DNA from: Reticulitermes lucifugus
Taxonomy: Eukaryota; Arthropoda; Insecta; Blattodea; Rhinotermitidae
Assembly (NCBI GenBank): GCA_026260175.1
Contig: JAKCWW010000505.1
Location: 1,552-65,551, forward strand
Direction of reading: 5' to 3'
DNA length: 64,000 nucleotides
The position numbers and the translations under genes are program-made. How positions within the stretch are numbered: the first letter of the stretch is position 1; each line of letters starts with the position of its first letter. The notes under the pieces are model-generated. The model saw only the letters and a program-made list of their open reading frames with translations. It was not told the origin of the DNA and did not search any database. This document shows, in pieces, positions 23,982-39,000 of the stretch.

Positions 23982-24080
23982 TTAGCCTAAAGCCCGAGAT
24001 ATGTTTTCTGACACTTCTTGCTGTCTAATCAAATTCCAATACAAGCCCCTCTGTGCCTTCAGCGATTCATGAGTGCCCAT
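23982..24080 (-). CDS. ABCB8: ABCB8 coding exon 14 (last, 32 codons)
   Basis: After acceptor TTTTTAG the minus strand reads [20 protein letters not shown], then [12 protein letters not shown] and stop TAA at 23984-23982. It matches the usual end of B-family half transporters (x-G-T-H-x-E-L-L, then G-L-Y-x-x-L-x-R-x-Q) and joins exon 13 in phase 0. Confidence 0.9.
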   Translation of the reverse strand: MGTHESLKAQRGLYWNLIRQQEVSENISRALG

Positions 24081-27000
24081 CTAAAAACAGAAGAGAAACA
24101 TTACCTCATTACACTTCTTTTCATTGAATATTAAGTGATTAAATCAACATATAAATTTTGTTTGGAAAGCAGTAATGGAAGGGATTATTTGGAAAATTCT
24201 GGTGTAAATGGAGTATAACTGGTTAATAATAGGGACCAGTGGTGGCGTTACTGAATATGCCAAAACAAGAAGACACTTACTGGTGAGGTCTTTAAAAAAT
24301 ATATCAAATTGACTGCAGAATACATCTTTAAAATTGAAGCACGCAACAAGTTTTGCATTTAAACTACTTAGGATCTAACATTTTTTATGATATGTATACC
24401 ACAAAGAGGACTTTAAAATGACAAAGCTGGAGAAAAAGTTATTTTTATGTGGAAGTGAAACTTGGGTTGAGAACAAATATGTAACTGAAATTCAAGCAGA
24501 AGAAATTAAATAAAATTTAAATGTAAATTCAAAAAAATGTACCGGTAAATGGAACAGATAACTGCACAACCAAATCATAACAAAATGGAGAGTGACCCCC
24601 AAAGCTTGGTCTTCAGTACATACCAAACACATACAGACACACAGCAAAACTATTCAAAAGATGGCCATGTTTACAGTCATATGGGATGTGATGCCACAGT
24701 CTGGTAGAGAGGTATAAGATTACAGTATCACATCCCCGAAGGTGGAGGCAGTACATTACTCAAAAACACAGGTATGTGTCCATCAAACTGCACAGTGTCT
24801 CATTCCAGAAGGCCATGATCTTACCAGTAGTACTCACCAACATGTGAACCTCAAATCTCAAACAGTAAGCCTTTCTCTTTTGTAACAGTAAAATAAACTG
24901 ATAAAGTATTAACCACCTTCTGTTTGAATAACTGTACAAGATATGAGGTTCTCACAGCGTTGTTGATGAAAATTCAAGTCTTCTGGAATATGATGCTGTA
25001 TTGCCTGGCAAAGGTTTCGAAGGGGCTTGCTTGGATAATACTGGAAAGGCCCATGATGATAAAAGGAGAACCATTCTTCAAAACAGTTACACTTCAGACA
25101 CATTCCTCAACACACCCCCACCTTACCTCCACTATAATGCCATTGTGAAGCACCACAATCATATCTGCATTCTGGACAGTACTCAGTCTATGAGCAATAA
25201 CAAGAACCGTTCGACCCTTGCTTACATTGTCTAGAGAACTCTGCACAATCTTCTCTGATTCTGCATCAAGAGCACTAAAAGAAAACACATAGTGAAACAA
25301 ACTTTGAGATGATAAAAATTCCAAATTTCCAAAATACTTTTTATTACTTACCTATATGGAGACTGAAATTTTGGACGCTGTTCATTTTCTCATGCTAAAA
25401 AACCCACAACGTTCAGAAGGCTGGCTCTGCCTTTGTTGTCAGATGGAACAGAGAAAGGGGGAGAATCTACCCAGGTGGGACTATTAACAGTTAGACTCAA
25501 TCCCTTTCCCTGTTTCACATGAAGATGAAGAAAAATCCATGCACCAAAACAGTGTGAGATAGTGAGCCCAAGAGGACAGGAATGGTCTAAAATTTCAGTC
25601 ATGAGTAAGGTACAATAAAGCTCAAAACTCCTTCACCTACTTTTTTAATATTCAATACAATATCATCCTCACATCTACAAAGCATAACAGCTGTCAAGGG
25701 AGTGATATTGCATATGAAGCCCATATATGCGATAAAGGCCTTGTGACAGTGGCTGTGCTGGGACCAGACATTAAAGATAAGCTTTGTATGTCTAGCTCTC
25801 ACAAATCACCCTTTTCCACATTTTCTGACAGAAAAATTGTATGCATTTCATTTTCTTCCCTTAGAGTGACAAACAAATTTTACAGCCATATAAAACAACA
25901 GATAAAAGCACTGGTGTAATTTAGATAAAAGAAAATACTTCACAGTTTATAACCCATGTACACTACTGATGATCTCAGTCAGAACTTGAAAATTCATATC
26001 TTAGTTGTATTCATCATTTACCATATACATACTATTTATAGTACCAAATCAATACCATAAAATGTGCACTGAGCACAGACATTATATTTTCACATAAACA
26101 GTTCCTACATGTTTGGCTGAGCTCAGCCACCTTCAGGAAATACGTATATATGATACAGAAATAGCACTACTACTGGCCTGGTATCATAGTATTCACATCT
26201 ATAAAATGTCAGTGTGTTGTAACTATTAAAATCTAAAAACATGTGTTGCATAAATTAACACAACACAAAGAACAAAACTGTCAAATTACGAAGCCGGGAA
26301 TTATGTGTCACAAATCTGGCAAATTTGTAGTTGATTGTTATACACCATCCATGTGACATAAGTCATTGATAATAGTATCACGTCCCACATAGTCCATGTA
26401 AACAATGAGATCACTACTGGAAAATGGACCAATATAATTATGTGTGCTGTAGTTACAGATGTGTGTGCTGTCATTACATATTCATACAATTTCTGACTGC
26501 CGTGTAAGTCAACTACCTGCATATACTGGCCTCATATGATAGGCTGTTCCACCTGTCATGTTCACCGAGTATGCAGCGGCATCTCGAGTGTGTACAGTAG
26601 GTTAGTGGCTAAATCATGACAATATTATTTTTCTGTTTTAGATTGTTCAGCAGGCAACTAATATATTCTGCATATACCATGTTGGCAGTTACAATTAATT
26701 CTCTTCCATTTGTGACAGCAGGAAGCATAGTGCAGAATTAAATTATGTGAAACTTGAGGCTCTCATGGTGGTACTGATTATGGTCCACCAGGATGTAACA
26801 TCATGCACTTTGATAGATAGTTAATAATGTTCTGGAATAACCTGCTGCCTCTACTGGCTGGGTAGAGGATGGATGCACCAGGTTCCTCCAAAATGTTGGT
26901 ACCTATCTGATATCAGACTATAGAGAGTCATATCTAAATGACCACACAGGTGGAAAATTTTACTGTAAATGCAGGTTTCCATTTCATCCACGTTTTACTG

Positions 27001-30000
27001 TGGCACAAATTTACTTCCTTTTCTCTGAAAAGTAAGAAGCCCAGAATTATGCCAGTACCTGTGTGACAAGGAATGAACAGCTGACAGTACCTGGTTGCTT
27101 CATCCAGTATCAAAATAGAAGGGTTTTTCAGAAGTGCTCGTGCAATAGCAATGCGCTGTTTCTGCCCTCCTGACACTGTCACACCCCTTTCACCAACCAA
27201 TGTGGAGTAACCTTCTGGAAAGTTTTGGATAAATTCATGTGCATTTGCCAACTTTGCTGCCTCTACAACCTACAATGGGAAATAAATTCCCACAATATTA
27301 ACAACAAGGCACCTCAAAAAAAATGTTCACAACAAACTTCTCTTATGAGGCGTGTTCAGTAACTTCCGAGGGTATGTAACATTTGTATTTATTACTTCAA
27401 CACAGATGTCCAACAAAATAAGGAATAACAGAGAAACCCTCTTCTTCTCCATGATTTCTAGTGTCACTGAGGCATTTGTCCCACTGACACACAATTTATT
27501 TGAATTCAGTGAAGAAAAAGTTATGGCTCAATGTTTGCACCAACTAGCACACCTCAGCACACCTTATCATCACATGAAAGTGTTTTCCTTCAATGCTGCC
27601 CCCTGGTCCAGGATATAAAGATAAATTCCCCTGTGTGTGTCAAACTGCCAGTCTTCCAAGCAGGCTGCTGGGAATGTTTGGACATACACCATTAAGCCAA
27701 GAACCTTATGCCTAATGGTTTCCATTTCTGCTGGTCAATGAAGAAGCACTTAAAAAAAAAGCACTTCTGGCATGATCATAAAATAAAAGGCAGGGCGTGG
27801 TGGACAATGCAAACACTCAGCCATCACTACTACTTCATGGGAATCAAATGTTCTGAATCACTGGGACAGGCATCTCAGTTGGTCAGGCAATTAATTACAT
27901 GGAGACAGGGTCTGCCCATTATTCCTTATTATTTTGGACATGCATGTTGAAGTACTCATAAATATAACATACCCTTGGATGATAATGAACAGCCTACTAA
28001 CACACCCATCCAGACAAACCCTGTATAATATATTAAAGAACCATCCTATATGTGTTGATTAAAGTTCTACTTCATTTCTACAGTTCCAAAAGTTATTGTA
28101 TAAACAGGCCAAAGCACAAAATATGATGTAAGCCCCCTTTTGCCCCTTGGATTGAAATACAATAACAGTGAGAAGGTGGCAAGATTTATTAAGCATGAAA
28201 GGCAAACACCCCTTGTCACTTGGTATCATGAGATATGTTTTGAACAATTTAAAAACCCCCCTGAAATCCACTATTTACTTTCATCCACACCACGCTGCTA
28301 TGGTGTTAATCAGCTCCATCATCTTAGTCTTCAGACACCTAAGAACTTGCTCTGCACTTTGATGTTACATAGCAAATACCTTATTATTGTGAATAAATTC
28401 ATTTACCAACTTTACTTCTGGATACTGTTCTTTGAGCAAACACTCATAAATGATGCCATATCCATCTGAACAAGAAGAAGCAGTTAGTCTACCACTCGGC
28501 TAATCTACACAGTATCCTGGGACACCAAGATACTACATGCTGTATGGCCTTAAAGTACAAAGAAAAAATTAAAGTGCCTGATGGAGAAAGAAAAATGTAA
28601 TTGCTCAAATGTCTAATTGTATTTTTGTTGCTGTAAAATGTGTAAAACAAAACTTGATAGAGACAACACACACCAAATTCATACCTAGACACTTGATTTA
28701 TCATAATACATGAATGCAGAAGTATGTGAATACCAGAGGAAGAGATCTCTCAAAGCAGAATGGTAGTACCTCACTGTCTGAAGCACTGGGTTTCCCATAA
28801 CGAATGTTCTCCATGATGCTCGTAGCAAATAACACTGGTTCTTGATTTATGAATCCAATACAACTTCCCCGCAACCATGAAGGGTCCAATTCATGAATGT
28901 CAATGCCACCAACAGTGATAGACCCTTCATCAATATCATAAAACCTGAAGCAGAGACATATATAAATAATAAAATGAATAAAGGGAAACACACAGTACTT
29001 TACCACTGTATCTCATTAGGATGTGAATATGCTGTACTGTCAAATGAAAGGAATGTGGCAATAGCTGTGGCCTATTTTTTGGTGCTATCCCATAAGTTTT
29101 CTGATGAATCAATGAGAAACCATGAGAATCTCAGTCAAGATAGCTTGACTTGACGCCAAGAACTGAACTTGGAACTTCTGAATACACTTCTACCTGTTCA
29201 CTTACCTAAAGTGTTTTCAATAAAATCATCTCAGGCTGCAGCTTCAGATGACCATGTAGATCACTGAATGACTTGATGACAGTAAATAATGAATGGGAAA
29301 GGATTTGGAGCCGGATGAGACTTAATTTGAGGTATTATCTTGGCATATGCCTGGCAGGAATGAGAAAAACTATGAAAAACCTCAGACAGGTTAGACAGTG
29401 TCCCAGCACCTTCCAAATGCAAGCCAGAGGTGCTGGTATTTGAGCCAGCTTGCTCAATGTATTGTCTGTCACCTGCCATTAACATACACATATTGTCACA
29501 TTTCCAAATAAATTCATGTGGGATTGTGTTGGAAAAGTGACAATGGGGTACGCTTTCCTCCAAGACCTACAGCCCCTGCACCACCAATCTTCCATACTCA
29601 ACGAACATTGCTCCTCAGTTGTATGAGTTCCTAGACCAATCAGCAAATTAATTACAATCTCAATCCTCAGTTGGAGCTTCACACACTGGAACCTGGCATT
29701 TGTCTGGACTCAAGATTAAATAATAAAAAAAAGTTGTATTTTAAATTACAATTATGATGTTATATTGAGATTGTTTTTAATGTATATTACAATACAGACA
29801 GATATGAAATATCATTTGTAAATATTCCAGTAGGTACATAGAATCCTTCAGTATGTATATGAGATGAGGTTTTTACAGCCATAAAGTTCAGACTGTGGTC
29901 TTCTGGATTGTGGTAACATGTAGTCAGTATGCAGTTACTAGCATTTCAAACAAATCTGCTGGCTACCTCTTTAGGGTGGAACAATGAAGTCAGTTACACA

Positions 30001-33000
30001 AGAATGATAAAGGGATCATCTATGTCACAGTTCAGGTAGTTTATTGATGGTTTCTTAGTGCACAGGTCCAGGTTCAAACCCATGGTAGTTCATGTAAGAG
30101 TGATAGTGGATAAAGTGGCACTGGGGCAGACTTTTCTCCAGGTACTTAGGTTTTCCTTTGCCAATTTTCATTCCACACATGCTCCATACTTGCATTTGGG
30201 GTCGGTACGATATGCTGACTTGTGGCTGTAGTAATGAAGGACTTAGTCTCACCCCATTCCTAAAGGGGGTGAGGGGTGTGAGAGGATTAAACCACGAAAA
30301 CAAATTTGGCCAATTGGAACCAGTGGTAGGGAAGACAGAGACCTGACCAATAAGAAGTAGGAAGGCCCTCTTCAGGACTAATGCAAAAAAAAAAAAGGAT
30401 GAGTTAAATGAAAGTACGTACCTTGTCATTCAATGAACATTCATCCATTCATTCACACTGTGCATAAGGGGCTTCAGTGCTATGCTAACAGAGAAACCAC
30501 ATTCCCTTGTCATGCTGTTGGGATGTTGCACAATCTACCTACATGATCACAGTGTCATAACACAGAAGTTAATGATCTCCACCTGCATGGAGGCTACATC
30601 CATCATTACACTTATTTTCAACCTGTGGGTCACAAGGATGCCTTGCATGTGTCACACATATAAACTAATTAAAATGTGCTGAATTAAGTGACATAAATCA
30701 ATCCAACAAGTCACTCCTATTTAGACAAACATTATACAACTGCTTCAGCTACATAGTTCCTGCCACACAATTTTACAGTTTTTAGAAAAAGATGGCAACA
30801 GCACTGAGATCAATCATCTATACTGTTTCTGACAGTGGGTTAGTAAATTAAGTCTTTTGGAAAACTGAGTCACAAGTAAAAAATGTTGAAAATCTCACTC
30901 TTCTGAAGCTTCTAAAGGCAAGAATCAAGCTTCTCAAGGTGGTGACTGTAAAAGTACCACCTTCTGAAATGTGACGCCGTGATGTTTGGTATAAAATTAC
31001 CAACGTTTCGGAGGAACATACTGCCTAAAACTTCTACCCAGAAAATGGAAGCACAACATTCTTCCAAAACACTGTAAATTTCTAACAGACTCACATCCCA
31101 GAGGACAGTAGATTATTTGAAAAATACACTAACTTACAACATACCTCTCTAGAAGAGCTGCAATTGTTGATTTACCATTGCCCGAAGATCCTACAACGGC
31201 AACTGTTTTTCCAGCAGGAAGATGTAGGTTGAAGTTCTTCAGCACCACCTGTTCAGGAGTACTGGCATTACAGATCAGGAGCCCACAGGTATAAAAGTAA
31301 AGCACAGTCACTGTTTTGTTTAATATCTCACTATTTTGCTTGTATATTAACTAAGCTTATGACAGAATTAGGATAATTCTTTTTAAAATAGTAAGAATTA
31401 GGATGATTATGGCTGTTGTCTATTTTTAAATCTTACACAATATTTCATAAAATTAACTGAAAAACTTTCTACATATTGGGCCTCAACGACTGAACCTGCA
31501 TCTCCACACATAAAGACCTGGGATGATAATCACATTACTTTCCTATAAAACACAATGGAAGCTGCAAAGTAATAGGCAATGTTAATACTGCACCAATGAT
31601 TCACATACAATTAGTAAATATTGTAAACAGATGAAGTCACATAACCTTTCAATATGTAATGTATGATATTTGAGGTTCTTGTGGTGGTCCTCTGGGTTAA
31701 ACACCATGTAGTTTGATAGGTGGTTACTGGTCTTTTGAGGGAAATTTCAGCACCAGTTACAAAAACTCAGATTTGTCATATTTTTCCATTAAACTTTGAA
31801 AATGGAATCCCTGAGATTGTGGTAGCAGATTCCTTCAAAATGTTGAGAACCATCCACCAGACTGCATATTGTCATAATCCAGAAGATCACATTCTAAATA
31901 ACATATACAATGTCAAGTCACTTTTATTCACCAGGAACTGTTCAGATTGCCTCAACTCACCTGCTGTGGTCTTGTAGGATACGCAAATGTAACATTGCTA
32001 AATGTGACATCTGCAATCAGAGAATGGTATGGTATGCTCTTACCTCCTGCAAGAGGCATTGATGTTTCCAAGTTTATAAACTGAAACAATCAAACAAGGT
32101 AATGTTATTTATCTTGGAAATTATATTTTATATGGGTGCAAATAAATTTTGATGCTAAAATGTGCTTATGTATATGCACACAAGCACATGCCTGCAAGCG
32201 CGCACACACATACACACACCTCACAGTCACATCCACACTCGCATAAATAAATACATTTCTTTGTTCAAACACATAAATCCAATACTGAGCAACATGGTTC
32301 AAGAGGTAATGCTTCTAACCTGAATATGGGAGATGGGAAACCAACTATCCTGACTGAGGGCTTCTGTGGCTTTTGTCAGTCCTTATAATGCAGGAATAAT
32401 ACCTCAATTTGTCCCAAAGACTTCATTCCTCATCCTTGGCAATTCAGTATTCACTAATCAACCTATCATTCAATGGTACAATTTAATGACACTGGCTGTC
32501 CTTAAATAAACCACAAATAAATATATAAATATAAAACAGGTGTGACTGATAATGGGTTCTCATGTTATGTTTGACAATATGGAGAATAAATATTCTGACA
32601 CCGAATGTCCAAAAGTATTTAACACACATAACCTAAAGAAAGGTGTGACATTTCATACTTTTGGCAAAGGAAATACATATTTTCTTTTACATCAGTGTTG
32701 TCTTAATCCAAATCTTTGTAAGCTATTTGTGTTGTGCATGTGCATAATTTTCTCTATTTCACTATATGGCAGTTGTACTTACTTCAAATATTCTTGCTCC
32801 TGCAACCAGTCCTTTAACCACCTGACCAAATAGAAGAGAGAGTTGAGTAAGAGAGCGCTGAATTGTTTGTGTTGCCACAAGGAACGACATTAGTTCACCA
32901 GGTGACACCTGGTTATTGGACATTAAGTATCCTCCCATATATAGTGTTGCCAGAACCATTCCATTTAGAAACAGATTTGTTCCAGCCTAAATAAAGAAGA

Positions 33001-36000
33001 ATAAAAAGGGCAATTTTATTATAGTAATACAGATGACTAACAATACATAATATGTGCAGTGTTTAATATATGGGTATCCCCTGCTATAGTGCGCTTCACC
33101 TAGTGCTGTTTTGCTATAGCGCTCTTGCCAATTGCCTTTTTTTTAACTTTGCAAAGAAATGTTATTCAATTGAACTACTTCCTGAGTGCTTGCATTTATG
33201 TTTACTGCCACTGCCATGCACTAACTGATGGCATTAGCAGCTTGTCAAGTTGAGTGCGGGATGACCATGTTTCTCACGGCAGAAGCTGTGACAGATCACA
33301 GCAGTATGTAACCATAATTTAGTTTTGTGCTTTATGTGGTAAAATGTGGTATAAGTTACATCTCAGATCGTGTGTTTAGCGTACTGTGGTTATTTTTTTG
33401 GATTATCTTGGCCATAATTATTCAAGATGAGTCGAAAGCATAAAAAAACATGTGTGAACAAAGCTTCTGAAAAGGTACATAGGAAAGGTTTGTCATTATC
33501 AGTGACACTGACTATAGTTAGATGTGACAGTACAACATATTTAAAAAAATAAATACAAAATAAGGAATTGTGGAAAGACAGCAGCTCCTTCAAGGGCTTT
33601 GCAATTAAATAGTACTCTGTGTACTTCTAAATGTGAATCTGATTTCAGCACTGAAATATACCTGACAATGGGAATTACTTATCACTGAAGCGTAAGATGA
33701 CAGTACAACTTAGATCTATGAACATTAATTCTTATGGAAAAAGTTCCCTTGCTTAGTGCTGTTTCATTTAGTGTTCTGTTTTGCTTGAACCAATTGAGAG
33801 CACTGAGTGACAGAAACATGTAATCTATGCCATAATAAAGAAGAAAAACAAAATCAATTAATGGCACAAAGTTTCCACACATTAAACATGAAAATAACAA
33901 CATTGAGTGGTAATCCTTCACCACTCGACGCTGCGTAATATCCCAGAAGAGCGCAGATCTCATCAGCATCCCAGCGGAAGATTGAAATCATGGACCAAAA
34001 TAACAAGACAGACAATGTATATATAATGTAACATTGTGGTGTGTTAACATTATGTTTATACCTCCTTGGCTATTCTACCAGCCTGATACCATTTCACTCA
34101 GAGCACTTTGATGGTGATTTAATGTTGCCAGTAACAATAAAATGTACTAGGTCTTCATGTAACGTGTCTGATATTTTTGCCTGATTTTAACCAAATTTGG
34201 ATTTTACCTACAGATTTTCATAGAGGTCCCCAAAATCAAAAGTCATGGAAATCTGTCCAGTGGGGGCATGCTGATACATGCAGACAGACGATTGGACGAA
34301 TAGACACATGGACAGACATGACGAATGTAATAGGTCATTTTTGTGACTACGCAAACACACCTAAAAGTATGGTAAAAAGAGTGATAACAGGAATTTTCCC
34401 AAAAGATACAGATATGCAAAAGGGTAGACCCTGCAACTCTTTCAAAAATGCTGACAATGTTTCTTATCTGGGTAACAAAATTTCATACAGTACAAAAACT
34501 CAACAGGAAAATACAAACAGAATGTGTGGATATGGGAGATCACCATTAGAGATATTGTTTGGAAATGGTAAATGTCAGAAAACTAATATTATACGAAAAT
34601 ACTACTCGGTGAGATTTCAGGTTCTCACAGCTGTCTGTATTCACATGACAGTGTTCTGAGATGTGACATACTGAACATGCACATGGACACAGAACGGGAG
34701 AGGTCTGAACGGATAAAAAGCAGCCAGAAGAAAGTTTTTATAGAGTATTACGAAATGAACAGGAGCTAAGATCTCAAACCAGGACATTACATAACATCTG
34801 AAGGTAAAACACTATGACAAAAACTGATGAAATTAAGGATACAGTAGTATGGGTAGATATTATGCACAGATGGAAATCAGATTAGTTACAGAGCATGAAA
34901 AGCGATGATATAAAATACAACCACTCAGGAGATTAAGCACTAAGTGGAAAGGCCAGGTGAAAGGAAAACCAACCATCATAAGATGTAAATGGATGACCAT
35001 AATGATTACAATATAATCAGGAGTTTGCTGCAAAAATTTCAAATTCAGATTCACATACTCAATCATCCATTTCCAGCATTTTATTAGCCTACTTTTCAGA
35101 ACGGTAAAGGAGCTTATACCATCTGACTCAGCCAGTCTTCCTTCCAGGACACTCATTTGACTGGACCAGTCTTGATTCCATGTTATTTATCTGACTGGGT
35201 CAGTCATGCTTCCAGGGCAATTCTTTACACCTGTTTAGTACCTTAAGGTACTGGTTCAGCCAAATTGATGTGAACCAGCTCCAGAACACTCCTGGATATA
35301 ACTGTCAACAATTTCAAATCATTAGGGATGTAGAAACAATATAAAGGATTGGTACAACAGGTACTATAAGCCTTAAACTTCTCATAGAAGTATAAATCCA
35401 GTCCTCCACTTATAATACTAAACTCAGGTGAGTGGCCAGTGTCACTCTCAGCTGTTTTACCTCCAGGAAATGGGGTACCCATAAGCAACAGGACAATAAG
35501 TGGACTCCAGAGTCAGTCTGAATGACTGCTCTACTGGAATCTGTATCACAATTCTCTGGTCACCCAGCCCATGGCTTAATCACTACAGTCATTGATTTAC
35601 TCAAGCTCAAATGAAGCCACAGTTTGGAGGATAATATTAGAATGGATCTTACAGGAACAGGTCATGGATTTAATTGTTCAGTAGTGTGCACAGTGGTGAC
35701 AGTAACAAGCCTTCAAATTCCATACAAATGGAAATTTTTGTCCTGCTGAATAAATACAGTACAAGCAACTCTGTAGCTAGTTTGTTACGCAGTCATTACC
35801 TGAAACAGTCCAATTCCAAAACCCAGACGCTGGTTGAGATGACTTGCATCATTAGACTGCTGGGAGAATAACTCACATTCTTGGCTTTCCATGGCAAAGG
35901 CCCGTACAGTACGAATATTGCTGATAGCTTCTTCACCTACACTGGTTGCTTTAGCAGCCTAAAACAGGGAAGAAACAAATTAAAATACAGGTAGTTCTTG

Positions 36001-39000
36001 TTTTACACCAGGGTTACGTTCCTGAAAAACATTCAACAAATCGAACACAAAATTCCCATTTAAAACAATATATTTACTGGGGGTTAGGGGATTATATACT
36101 GTATGACTATACCACTAGTGGACATACAGACCTGTAGGGTATATATGTACTGTATAGACAGTATATATGCATTTCTATACAGTATATATGCATTTCTATA
36201 CAGTGTACATACATTTCTATACAAGATATTTATTTATTCCTAATGCAATAAAAATATCAGAGACTCACATCCCTAGTTTTTTGGTACAGTTCAATCAGAT
36301 AGGACTGTAGTAGACTTGCTACAAAAACAAACACTTTAGTTCCAGACCTTGCACTTCCTTTAATTCTATCAGCATTATCACGAATTGTATGTATGCTACT
36401 ATGAGCAAGCCTAACATTACAGCATATATAAACAATTTGTTCACCTTTTTCAAGCTGGCTCATTACGTGTAATTTCTCTTCAATACCCATTGTCTATCAC
36501 CTGTTTTTCTCTTGGATTGAACTAGGTGATGCAGATTTACGTTTCTCAATCATATTGGTAAGAAGAGCCAGTGTTGCTGAAGAGAAAACTAAATGAGCCA
36601 TGTGGTTATATCACCAACCTAATCAATCCATATACATGACTGATGACGTGACAGTGACGTCACTTCCTGCTAGTCTCCTACAGAAGATAAGCGCGATCAT
36701 GGATCGTCTATGCCAAATCACGTTAAAGTGAAAATTATCGTGTAACTTCAAAAAGTGGTGTAAATTTTCAAGTCATGTTAAAGCGAATTCGCGAAAAACG
36801 AAATCATGTAAAACGAGAACTACCTGTATGTCATTCCCTACGCCCCCTTCTCAAGTGTTAATGAATGATGTTAACAGAATTAGTCTATATTATAGATAAA
36901 ATGTCTTGTGTGTGTCACAAAACGAAATGTTTTCCTCTGATACACTTTTTTAACCTGCTTTTGCAAAGTATGAATTTAAGAATCTGGGTCTTTTGTGATT
37001 AAAAACACTAATTCTTCCTCTTTTGCAGCACATATTCATTTTACCATACAGCCTGCATCATGGATGAGTGATTAGCACTACAGCCCTGAATTTGATAGAT
37101 GCCTGATTTGATTCTCATCCCAGACACAAGTTACACTGACTGAGATTTTTTATAGCTTTCCTTCCATGTAAATACTGTAAAAGCAACTTCAAATATTGCA
37201 TGACTGCTTCCTTTCTCATCTTTTCCAGTTTATCATTTACAGCAGTCTTACCATCTGACACTACATCAACTTTGACCTGCAACACACTGTCATATTATTG
37301 ATCAAATAATCACTCTTTTTGACTGTAAGTTTAGTGATCTTTTGCTCTAGCTTGCTCTAGAAGTTAGGAATGAGTGGAGGCAATACATCTACTCCCCCTG
37401 TATCCCTTCATGATGTGCACAGGGACAATATTACCTTTTTACCTTTACATTATGCCTCACATCATTTCAAACCAAAGGTTCAACTTCAAGGGCCTCATTT
37501 TTCATAACCGCTGAAGTTATTTTACAGAATGTCAGTGGCATAAAATAAATGACCTTTTTCAAAAAATATGCTCCACTCTTAATTGCAATTCCTGAGATAT
37601 ACATATATATCATATTCCATATACATGTGGATGAAGAATAAAAATAGTCATTTATTGTGTACCTCACAAAGTCTGTATACAATATGCAAGTTAGTGTTAC
37701 ATAAAACACCCCAAATTGCATGCAGTTAATCTTGTTTCCACTCTTGGGTCATGATAACATTATTTTGCTTATGTTTTATTCAGATTTCATTTTATGAAAA
37801 TTATATTAGTCTTTGTGGGCTACTGCAAATATGGTAATGAACTTGTGGGTACCATAAAAAGTGCAGAACCTCTTGATTAGTTGAATGAGTATTAGTTCTC
37901 AAGAAAAACCCAGCTCCATGAAATCAGTTTATTATACTGGTTGATGCTATTAAAATACCTGGGCCTGTGAATCTCGTGATAGCTTGCGAAGCAATGAACC
38001 TATCAAAGTTCCTGTTACAATCACTGCTGGGACAATTAAAAGCATTGTCCAGGTCATCTGTGGTGAAATCATGAATAGTGACACACCACAACCAATTATC
38101 TGTAAATAAAAAAAAAAAAAAACTAATCATCAACACTCATTCAGTGAATAATACCACAAAAGGTATGAATCAGAAGAACCTAGAACTGATCTCCATACCT
38201 GTGTAAAACTGCGTAATCCTTGGGAAATACAGAGCTTGAAAGCACTTTTGAAATCTTGAACATCAGAGGTCAGCCTAAGGATAAAGATTTATATATTTAT
38301 ATATAAAGAGATACACTTAAATTTCGAGTTTATGTATTCAAACATTCACACTCCAAAAATGCACTTCTGGGACCATAAACACCACAAATCAGCTTAAGAA
38401 TAAAGACCTGCATATTAAAACATATTTATATTTTGACTTTATGTGTTCATACCCATCCACTTTCAAAATGTAAGGACTGGTTGAAGGGTTATGACTGCAC
38501 TATCTATTTGCAACTGTTAACACTCTAAGATCAACCTCTGGTCTTTCACGATTTAAGTCAAAATAACCAAGGATGGAGATAATTACATAATTAATTCTTT
38601 TTAGTCAGAATTACATGTGTGGTGTGACCTGTAGAAGACCAGAACTTAAAATCAGGGGTGCATAATAAAGGCCATAATTTGCTGTCACCAACTGGTAACA
38701 TTCAGTGTTTTGGGCATCTCACTGTGTGTCACCACTCAGTAATGTTCAGCATCAAAGGGTTAAAAGCTATACAGTTAGTACTTTTACCTAATAATATTTG
38801 CTGCCTGTTTCTTGAGTGTCCCCAGGAACAATACAGATGATTTTCTCTGGTTTATGCCCAACTAGATGACAGATGTAGAATCCATTCCTCAGCTGGGGGT
38901 ACCCATAGGGCAAATTCTGTTACCACCAACAATCGCGTGATTATGGCAATGGTAGCTCGCAAACACAGAATCTGAACCACAGGTGGAGGAAGAAGGGCTG

